From NCBI RefSeq assembly GCF_000234355.1, contig NZ_AGQV01000002.1, forward strand, positions 248,001-312,000: a stretch of DNA of 64,000 nt, given 5' to 3'. Below the pieces are notes generated by a model, which made no database searches, had not been told where the DNA came from, and saw only the letters and a list, made by a program, of their open reading frames with translations. The stretch comes from Gluconobacter morbifer G707. Lineage in GTDB: Bacteria > Pseudomonadota > Alphaproteobacteria > Acetobacterales > Acetobacteraceae. Position numbers and translations under genes: made by a program. This document shows, one piece after another, positions 57,737-64,000 of this stretch; the stretch's first letter is position 1, and each line of letters opens with the position of its first letter.

Positions 57737-60316
57737 TCAGTGCGGAAGTGCTCTCGAAGCCGCATTCTGTCCTGCAATTCCACCGATCGGATCTACGGTT
57801 TCATCCCATTCGATCGGCTCGGGAGCACGCGTCAGAGCGATTTTCAGCACCTCATCCACGTGACTGACCGGAATGATCTTGAGGGCATGACGGACGTTGT
57901 CGGGAACCTCGACCAGATCCTTCTCATTGTCCTGCGGGATCAGAACGGTCTTGATACCGGCACGAACCGCAGCAAGGAGCTTTTCCTTCAGCCCCCCGAT
58001 CTCCAGAACACGCCCACGCAAGGTAATCTCACCCGTCATGGCCACGTCCCGCCTGATGGGGATCTGGGTCATGACACTGACGATGGACGTTGCCAGGGCA
58101 ATACCGGCGGAAGGACCATCCTTTGGCGTCGCACCCTCAGGGAGATGGATGTGAATGTCCCGCTTCTCGAACAGTGGCGGCCGGATACCATACTCCTGAG
58201 CCCGGGAACGGACATAGGATAGGGCAGCCGAGACACTCTCCTGCATCACTTCACCAAGCTTGCCGGTCTGCTTGACCTGCCCCTTGCCCGGCACCATGAC
58301 GCTTTCGATGGTCAGGATCTCACCCCCGACCTGCGTCCAGGCCAGACCGGTCACCACACCGACCATATCCTCCTTCTCGGTTTCACCGTGACGAAAGCGC
58401 CGGACCCCTGCATATTTCTCAAGGTTCTTCGGCGTGATCTCGACATGGTCGACACCCGTCGTGATGATTTCCTTCACGGCCTTGCGGGCCAGCTTGGCAA
58501 TCTCACGCTCCAGATTACGGACACCTGCCTCACGTGTGTAAGACTGGATCAGGGCCCGGATGGTAGCGTCCGACACAGACCATTCTTCAGGCTTGAGGTT
58601 ATGCGCCTCTGCCTGTTTGGCCAGAAGATGACGACGGGCAATCTGAACCTTCTCGTCTTCCGTGTAACCCGAGAGATTGATGATCTCCATCCGGTCCAGC
58701 AGCGGCTGAGGCATGTTCAGACTGTTGGCCGTCGTCACGAACATGACGTCCGATAGGTCGTAATCCACCTCGAGGTAGTGATCCGCGAAAGTCGCGTTCT
58801 GTTCCGGATCCAGCACCTCAAGCAGTGCTGATGAGGGATCTCCACGCCAGTCCGCACCCAGCTTGTCAATTTCATCAAGCAGGAAGAGTGGATTGGAGGT
58901 CTTGGCCTTCTTCATTCCCTGGATGATCTTGCCCGGCATGGATCCGATATAGGTCCGCCGGTGTCCCCGGATTTCCGATTCGTCACGGACACCACCAAGA
59001 GACATGCGCACGTAGTTCCGTCCGGTCGCTTTCGCGATGGAACGTGCAAGGGATGTCTTGCCCACACCTGGAGGCCCAACCAGACACAGGATAGGGCCCT
59101 TGAGTTTCTGGGAGCGGGTCTGGACAGCCAGATATTCGAGGATACGTTCCTTGACCTTTTCTAGCCCGTAATGCTGTGCCTCCAGCACCTCTTCCGCATG
59201 GGAGAATTCACGAGTGATCTTGGAACGCTTCTTCCACGGAATACCCAGAAGCCAGTCCAGATAGTTCCGAACCACTGTACTTTCCGCGGACATGGGGCTC
59301 ATGCCGCGCAGTTTTTTCAGCTCCGCATGTGCCTTTTCCTTGGCTTCCTTGCTCAGCCGCGTTTTGTTAATCTTCTCCTCAAGCTCGGCCATTTCGTCAC
59401 GACCGTCTTCGCCCTCGCCCAGTTCTTTCTGAATCGCCTTGAGCTGTTCGTTCAGATAGTACTCGCGCTGGGTTTTCTCCATCTGCCGCTTGACGCGGTT
59501 CCGGATCCGCTTTTCGACCTGGAGAACACCGATTTCCGTCTCGATATGGGCAAAAACCTGCTCGAGGCGACGGGCGGCGGATGGCGTTTCAAGAATTTCC
59601 TGTTTTTCGGAAATCTTGAGGTTCAGATGGCTGGCAATCGTATCCGCAAGCTTGGACACGTTTTCGATCTGGTTGATCGAAACCATCACTTCCGGCGGGA
59701 TCTTCTTGTTAAGCTTGATGTACTGCTCGAACTGGGAAATCGTGGAACGGCTCAGCGCCTCGATTTCACTTCCCGGCGCCGCTTCCGGAGCCTCGTCAGG
59801 AACATCCTCGATTTCTGCTTCGAAATGTCCATCCACGTCAAACAGGCGCGTAATATGGACACGCCGTGTTCCTTCCACCAGAACCTTGACCGTTCCATCC
59901 GGAAGTTTCAGAAGCTGCAGGATCGTGGAAACGGTCCCGTAACGATAGATATCGTCTGCAGAAGGATCGTCCTGCGAGACATCTTTCTGGGCAACCAGCA
60001 GAATCTGCTTGTTTTCGCGCGTGACGGTTTCGAGAGCCTTGACGGATTTCTCACGCCCCACGAAAAGGGGCACGATCATATGCGGGAAAACAACAATATT
60101 CCGCAGCGGCAGTACAGCCATGACATGGCCATGATGCTGCACCGGATACTCTTCCGTCACAGCCTCCACACGCGGTTCATCTGGCTGGGTCGCATTCTTG
60201 CGGGAAGCACGCGGCTTGCGCGCGCTCTTCTTTTCGGGCTTTTCCACTGAAGTGGATGTAGTTTCTTCGACCTTCTTGGTCCGACGCCGCGTTTTGGGCT
60301 TGGTGTCGTCAGTCAT
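57737..60316 (-). CDS. lon: ATP-dependent protease Lon
   Basis: The 859-residue LonA protease degrades damaged and regulatory proteins. An N-terminal Lys/Arg/Thr-rich leader of about 60 residues precedes the substrate-binding domain ([23 protein letters not shown]). The AAA+ module has Walker [21 protein letters not shown] and LLDEIDKLG. The protease domain has the catalytic Ser in [11 protein letters not shown] and Lys in [10 protein letters not shown]. The basic leader and a C-terminal tail make it longer than the E. coli enzyme (784 aa). It precedes hupB. Confidence 0.97.
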   Translation of the reverse strand: MTDDTKPKTRRRTKKVEETTSTSVEKPEKKSARKPRASRKNATQPDEPRVEAVTEEYPVQHHGHVMAVLPLRNIVVFPHMIVPLFVGREKSVKALETVTRENKQILLVAQKDVSQDDPSADDIYRYGTVSTILQLLKLPDGTVKVLVEGTRRVHITRLFDVDGHFEAEIEDVPDEAPEAAPGSEIEALSRSTISQFEQYIKLNKKIPPEVMVSINQIENVSKLADTIASHLNLKISEKQEILETPSAARRLEQVFAHIETEIGVLQVEKRIRNRVKRQMEKTQREYYLNEQLKAIQKELGEGEDGRDEMAELEEKINKTRLSKEAKEKAHAELKKLRGMSPMSAESTVVRNYLDWLLGIPWKKRSKITREFSHAEEVLEAQHYGLEKVKERILEYLAVQTRSQKLKGPILCLVGPPGVGKTSLARSIAKATGRNYVRMSLGGVRDESEIRGHRRTYIGSMPGKIIQGMKKAKTSNPLFLLDEIDKLGADWRGDPSSALLEVLDPEQNATFADHYLEVDYDLSDVMFVTTANSLNMPQPLLDRMEIINLSGYTEDEKVQIARRHLLAKQAEAHNLKPEEWSVSDATIRALIQSYTREAGVRNLEREIAKLARKAVKEIITTGVDHVEITPKNLEKYAGVRRFRHGETEKEDMVGVVTGLAWTQVGGEILTIESVMVPGKGQVKQTGKLGEVMQESVSAALSYVRSRAQEYGIRPPLFEKRDIHIHLPEGATPKDGPSAGIALATSIVSVMTQIPIRRDVAMTGEITLRGRVLEIGGLKEKLLAAVRAGIKTVLIPQDNEKDLVEVPDNVRHALKIIPVSHVDEVLKIALTRAPEPIEWDETVDPIGGIAGQNAASRALPH

Positions 60317-60475
60317 TCAATTGATCTCCAAAGGGACGATCTCAGAGCCTCCGCCTGCCTGGCAGCGCGAACACCCTGATCTCTTCATGCAGACAGGCAT
60401 GAATTCAGACAGTACCAGTCAGATATGTCGGAAGGGAAAGGGATTTACGCAAGCCCTTCCCCTTCACGCAAATCC

Positions 60476-61741
60476 TCAGGCCGACTGCTCGGCCGGTTCG
60501 CTCTTGCCTTTTCCATAGACATAGACCGGCTTGGCCTTGTTTTCCGCCACGTCCTTGTTGATGACGACTTCCTCGACCCCTTCTAGGCCAGGCAGATCGA
60601 ACATGGTGTCAAGCAGAATGCTTTCCATGATCGAACGGAGACCACGAGCCCCCGTTTTTCGTTCAATGGCGCGTTTGGCGATTGCAACGAGCGCATCTTC
60701 CGTAAAGGTCAGCTTGACGCCTTCCATTTCAAAGAGGCGGGCATACTGCTTGACGAGAGCATTCTTCGGCTTGCTCAGAATCTGGATCAGCGCAGCTTCA
60801 TCCAGATCATTCAGCGCCGCGATGACCGGCAGACGACCAATGAATTCCGGGATCAGGCCGAATTTGAGAAGATCTTCCGGCTCCACGCTCTGAAGAATGG
60901 CACCAAGACGGCGCTCTTCATCCGAACGTACATCTGCACCGAATCCAATGCCGGACCCTTTTCCTCGCGCCACAATGATCTTGTCCAGACCAGAGAATGC
61001 GCCACCGCAGATGAACAGCATGTTGGTCGTATCAACCTGCAGGAATTCCTGCTGGGGATGCTTGCGACCACCCTGCGGCGGAACGGAGGCAACCGTTCCT
61101 TCCATCAGCTTGAGCAGCGCCTGCTGGACACCCTCGCCCGAAACATCACGCGTGATGGACGGATTATCGGACTTGCGGGAAATCTTGTCGATTTCATCGA
61201 TATAGACGATGCCGCGCTGCGCACGATCCACATTGTAGTCGGCAGCCTGAAGAAGTTTCAGGATGATGTTCTCGACATCCTCACCCACATACCCGGCTTC
61301 CGTCAGCGTGGTCGCATCAGCCATGGTGAAGGGCACATCAAGAATGCGGGCCAGCGTCTGGGCTAACAGCGTCTTGCCGGAACCCGTAGGGCCAATCAGC
61401 AGGATATTGGATTTTGCAATCTCGATATCATTGCTTTTGCCAGCGTGGGACAGGCGCTTGTAGTGATTGTGCACAGCCACGGATAGGGCCCGTTTGGCCT
61501 CGAACTGCCCGATGACGTAATCATCAAGAACCTTGCAGATTTCCTTGGGCGTAGGCACGCCGTCACGGGACTTCACAAGATGGGTCTTGTGTTCCTCGCG
61601 GATGATATCCATGCACAGTTCGACGCATTCATCACAGATGAAGACTGTCGGACCGGCAATCAGCTTGCGGACTTCGTGCTGGGATTTCCCACAGAACGAG
61701 CAATACAGGGTGTTTTTGGAATCGCCAGATTTGTTGCTCAT
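60476..61741 (-). CDS. clpX: Clp protease ATP-binding subunit ClpX
   Basis: ClpX unfolds substrates, including SsrA-tagged peptides, and feeds them to ClpP. The 421-residue protein has the N-terminal zinc domain ([18 protein letters not shown]), Walker [17 protein letters not shown], Walker [11 protein letters not shown] and the GYVGEDVEN pore loop. ATG 61741 gives the normal N-terminus; seven more codons are open upstream. It follows clpP by 205 bases, with a hairpin between. Confidence 0.97.
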   Translation of the reverse strand: MSNKSGDSKNTLYCSFCGKSQHEVRKLIAGPTVFICDECVELCMDIIREEHKTHLVKSRDGVPTPKEICKVLDDYVIGQFEAKRALSVAVHNHYKRLSHAGKSNDIEIAKSNILLIGPTGSGKTLLAQTLARILDVPFTMADATTLTEAGYVGEDVENIILKLLQAADYNVDRAQRGIVYIDEIDKISRKSDNPSITRDVSGEGVQQALLKLMEGTVASVPPQGGRKHPQQEFLQVDTTNMLFICGGAFSGLDKIIVARGKGSGIGFGADVRSDEERRLGAILQSVEPEDLLKFGLIPEFIGRLPVIAALNDLDEAALIQILSKPKNALVKQYARLFEMEGVKLTFTEDALVAIAKRAIERKTGARGLRSIMESILLDTMFDLPGLEGVEEVVINKDVAENKAKPVYVYGKGKSEPAEQSA

Positions 61742-61863
61742 CACTGTTCCTCTTTCCCTCACGCACGCGCAGACCGCATCAAGCAGCAGACATGCGAAAG
61801 AACTTGAACTTTAGGCCGAGGTCAGAGCCTTCGGCAAGTCCGGAGCGCACCGCTCCAAGACGT

Positions 61864-61893
61864 GGAAAGCGGCATATCGGTATGCCGCTTTCC
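61864..61893. terminator. Perfect 13-bp hairpin between clpP and clpX
   Basis: GGAAAGCGGCATA (61864-61876) pairs perfectly with TATGCCGCTTTCC (61881-61893) around a TCGG loop, 54 bases beyond the clpP stop. A second stem, AAGGGGAA with TTCCCCTT, lies just before it. There is no U tract, so partial termination or mRNA stabilisation is as likely as full termination. Confidence 0.55.
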
Positions 61894-61946
61894 CATTCCA
61901 AGGGGAAAAGCCAAAGCCTTCCCCTTCTCTATCAGTCAGTCCGGAC

Positions 61947-62591
61947 TCAGGACTGGGATTCTGAAACCTGCGGATGACGGCGGACAACCTCATCAATCAA
62001 CCCGAATTCCTTCGCTTCTTCAGCGGAGAGATAGCTGTCGCGTTCGAGCTTCCGCTCGATCTGTTCCAGCGTCTGCCCCGTATGCTCACGATAGATCTCG
62101 TTCAGGCGCTGACGGATAATCAGGATTTCCCGAGCCTGGATTTCGATATCCGAGGCCTGCCCCTGCGCACCGCCCGATGGCTGGTGAACCATGACGCGCG
62201 CATTCGGAAGCGCGTAACGATGATTCTTTTCACCGCCTGCCAGCAGCAGGGAGCCCATCGACGCCGCCTGCCCGATGCAGACCGTGCTGACGGGGCAGCG
62301 AATGTACTGCATCGTGTCATAGATCGCGAGCCCGGCAGAAACGACACCGCCCGGACTGTTGATATAGAAGGAGATTTCCTTGGTGGGATTGACGCTCTCA
62401 AGATAGAGAAGCTGCGCACAGATCAGGGACGAGACCTGATCATATACGGGTCCGGTCAGGAAAATGATGCGCTCCTGAAGGAGGCGGGAATAGATGTCGA
62501 AAGCGCGCTCTCCGCGGGAGGTCTGTTCGACCACCATCGGAACCAGAGAGTTGCTGAACACCTCGAGGGGATCACGATCCCTAATGGCCAT
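61947..62591 (-). CDS. clpP: ATP-dependent Clp protease proteolytic subunit
   Basis: The 214-residue serine protease forms the tetradecameric ClpP chamber. It shows the catalytic Ser in [12 protein letters not shown], His in [11 protein letters not shown] and Asp in [19 protein letters not shown]. An N-terminal stretch before [21 protein letters not shown] is short and normal. It follows tig and precedes clpX and lon, the widespread tig-clpP-clpX-lon order. Confidence 0.97.
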   Translation of the reverse strand: MAIRDRDPLEVFSNSLVPMVVEQTSRGERAFDIYSRLLQERIIFLTGPVYDQVSSLICAQLLYLESVNPTKEISFYINSPGGVVSAGLAIYDTMQYIRCPVSTVCIGQAASMGSLLLAGGEKNHRYALPNARVMVHQPSGGAQGQASDIEIQAREILIIRQRLNEIYREHTGQTLEQIERKLERDSYLSAEEAKEFGLIDEVVRRHPQVSESQS

Positions 62592-62649
62592 GCTGTCTGT
62601 TCCTCAATACCCTTTGGGACGGACCCGGCGGGCTGTACTTCAGCTCCCT

Positions 62650-62678
62650 AACATGGACCCGGCATGGCGTTCCGTCAA
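62650..62678 (-). promoter_or_regulatory. Candidate promoter of clpP
   Basis: TTGACG (62673-62678) and CATGTT (62650-62655) are spaced by 17 bases on the minus strand in the gap after the tig terminator. The -10 is poor, so an alternative (heat-shock) promoter is possible. Confidence 0.3.
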
Positions 62679-62692
62679 AGGGAGCAGACAGG

Positions 62693-62722
62693 AAAAAACG
62701 GACACCCCGAGGAGTGTCCGTT
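62693..62722 (-). terminator. Rho-independent terminator of tig
   Basis: On the minus strand ACGGACAC (62714-62721, as read) and GTGTCCGT (62698-62705) close a hairpin followed by TTTTTT. It separates tig from clpP transcription. Confidence 0.85.
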
Positions 62723-62740
62723 CTTGCCCGGCCTGTAAGA

Positions 62741-64000
62741 TCAGAGTTCGGCCGGGGGAATTTCTGCCAGCTCTTCCGGCGTCACTTCCTTGTCGGTGAC
62801 GTCAGCCAGCTCGATCAGGTAGTCAACGACCTTGTTTTCCAGGATCGGGCCACGGAGCCCTTCAACGGCCTGCGGGTTCTTGGAGAAGAACTCGAAAACC
62901 ATCTTTTCCTGGCCCGGATAACGCTGCGCTTCCTGCTGCATTGCACCAATCAGCTCTTCACGGGAAACCTGGATGTCCTGCTTGCGGCCGATCTCGGCCA
63001 GCAGCAGACCTAGCTTCACGCGACGTTCGGCAATGCGACGGTAATCCGCACGCAGCGTCTCATCGTCCTTGCCTGCGTCTTCCTCATCGAGACGGCCAGC
63101 CTTGCGGTCTTCCTCGACACGCGCCCAGATCTGGTTGAACTCGGCGTCCACCATGTTCTGCGGTGCTTCGAAATCCGTCTTCTCGGCCAGGGCGTCCAGC
63201 AGGTCGCGCTTGATGCGCAGACGCGAAAGCTGCTTGTACTCGCCTTCGGCCTGATCACTGATGATCTTGCGGATCTGCTCGAGATTCTCAAAACCGATGG
63301 TCTTGGCCAGCTCGTCGTCAATCGCCGGATCAACAGGCTTCTTCAGCGCCTTGGCCTTGACATCGAACGTCACGGCCTTGCCGGCGAGTTCCTCGGCCTG
63401 ATAGTCCTCAGGGAACGTCACGTTGATCGTGCGCTCCTCACCCGGCTTCATGCCTTCCATCTGCTCGGCAAAACCCGGGATGAAACCTTCGCCGCCGATC
63501 TCGACGTTGACGTCATCAGCCGTTCCGCCATCGAAAGGCGTGCCATCGAGCTTGCCAACAAAATCAACGGTCAGCACGTCGCCCTTGGCGGCCGGACGGT
63601 CTTCCTCGATCGTCTCGAACTTGCGGCTGCGCTTGGCGACATCGTTGAGAGCCTTCTCAACCGTTTCTTCGCTCACCTTGGCGTTCAGGCGCGTCAGCTT
63701 CAGCCCGGACAGATCCGGAATTTCGATTTCCGGCAGGATTTCCGTCTCGAGCTTGAATTCGAGATCCTTGCCCTCTTCGCCAGCGGAAACAATGTCCACC
63801 TTCGGCTGCATGGCCGGACGGATGTTCTGCTCCTGCAGGAGCTTGCCGGTCGCGTCATTGACGAATTCCTCAAGCAGTTCCGCGTTCACGGATGCGCCAT
63901 AGCGCTGCTTGACGAGGGACGCCGGCACCTTGCCCGGACGGAAACCCGGCAGCTTGATCGTCTTGGCGACTTCAGCGAGTCGGGCATCGCGACGGGCCTG
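62741..64000 (-). CDS. tig: Trigger factor (5' end outside the window)
   Basis: Trigger factor is the ribosome-bound chaperone and prolyl isomerase that meets nascent chains. About 419 residues are visible; the upstream end is cut. The first visible part contains LPGFRPGKVPASLVKQRYG, beside the ribosome-binding loop. The FKBP-type domain follows (about residues 130-220 of the visible part, GDVLTVDFVGKLDGTPFDGG), then the long helical chaperone domain ending EELAEIPPAEL. It is the first visible gene of the tig-clpP-clpX-lon set. Confidence 0.96.
   Translation of the reverse strand, partial: QARRDARLAEVAKTIKLPGFRPGKVPASLVKQRYGASVNAELLEEFVNDATGKLLQEQNIRPAMQPKVDIVSAGEEGKDLEFKLETEILPEIEIPDLSGLKLTRLNAKVSEETVEKALNDVAKRSRKFETIEEDRPAAKGDVLTVDFVGKLDGTPFDGGTADDVNVEIGGEGFIPGFAEQMEGMKPGEERTINVTFPEDYQAEELAGKAVTFDVKAKALKKPVDPAIDDELAKTIGFENLEQIRKIISDQAEGEYKQLSRLRIKRDLLDALAEKTDFEAPQNMVDAEFNQIWARVEEDRKAGRLDEEDAGKDDETLRADYRRIAERRVKLGLLLAEIGRKQDIQVSREELIGAMQQEAQRYPGQEKMVFEFFSKNPQAVEGLRGPILENKVVDYLIELADVTDKEVTPEELAEIPPAEL

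Noticed and set aside
1-64000. CRISPR arrays, IS elements, phage genes, defence or toxin-antitoxin loci
   Set aside because: No tandem repeat-spacer pattern, transposase, integrase, capsid or paired small toxin genes were seen; nearly all of the sequence is accounted for by housekeeping genes.

Overview
The window is gene-dense, housekeeping chromosome of an alphaproteobacterium. Gene content and order point to an acetic acid bacterium (Acetobacteraceae), most likely Gluconobacter. This rests on protein features (CobS/CobT, short editing-domain-free ProS, a single LolF-type permease, RNase J, monofunctional PheA, a Tat-exported sugar lactonase) and on two informative absences. There is no sdhE between mfd and recG, and no nuo (complex I) operon between hupB and birA. 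Both fit the reduced respiratory chain known for Gluconobacter. The genus call is inference. No phage, IS element, CRISPR array or island was seen.

Layout. 0-5 kb (minus): lysC, a nitronate-monooxygenase-like flavoenzyme, rodZ, ispG and the first codons of hisS form a tight operon. 5-10 kb: ubiG (+), then on the minus strand a secreted lactonase, DUF2147, glutaredoxin, ComF, DUF3553 and galU. 10-18.8 kb: tRNA-Leu(GAG), lipB, a lipidated LolA-like protein, BolA, a J-domain protein, cobS-cobT, a PLP decarboxylase, a flagellar-type DUF1217 protein and an exported protein of unknown function. 18.9-26.3 kb: mfd and recG, divergent, then a degenerate GGDEF-EAL protein. 26.4-33.7 kb: LpxR-like protein, double cold-shock protein, smpB, dapA, pheA, kdsB, hisN-like phosphatase and serA.

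33.7-45 kb: broken comM, a membrane microprotein, metC, sseA, an AI-2E-family exporter, a broken EEP-family gene, cls, bpt, parC, an unknown lipoprotein and broken recO. Five frame-disrupting indels in three genes fall in this stretch and none was seen elsewhere, which suggests either local decay or a poorly sequenced patch. 45-64 kb (all minus): tig, clpP, clpX, lon, hupB, tRNA-Val(UAC), birA, coaX, rnj, proS, lolF, lolD, dnaE, rpsB, tsf. This is a classic alphaproteobacterial order with the nuo block missing.

Functional themes are protein quality control (Tig, ClpXP, Lon, SmpB), lipoprotein and envelope biogenesis (LolDF, LolA-like, LpxR-like, KdsB, Cls, RodZ), DNA repair and replication (Mfd, RecG, RecO, DnaE, ParC), and amino-acid and cofactor synthesis (LysC, DapA, PheA, SerA, MetC, HisN, LipB, CoaX, BirA, UbiG, IspG, CobST). 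I found no clear new multi-gene system. The best leads are the two respiratory-loss scars, the degenerate c-di-GMP protein, a pseudoknot-capable rpsB leader with a small upstream frame, the lipidated LolA-like protein, and a 19-bp perfect inverted repeat across the dnaE stop codon.
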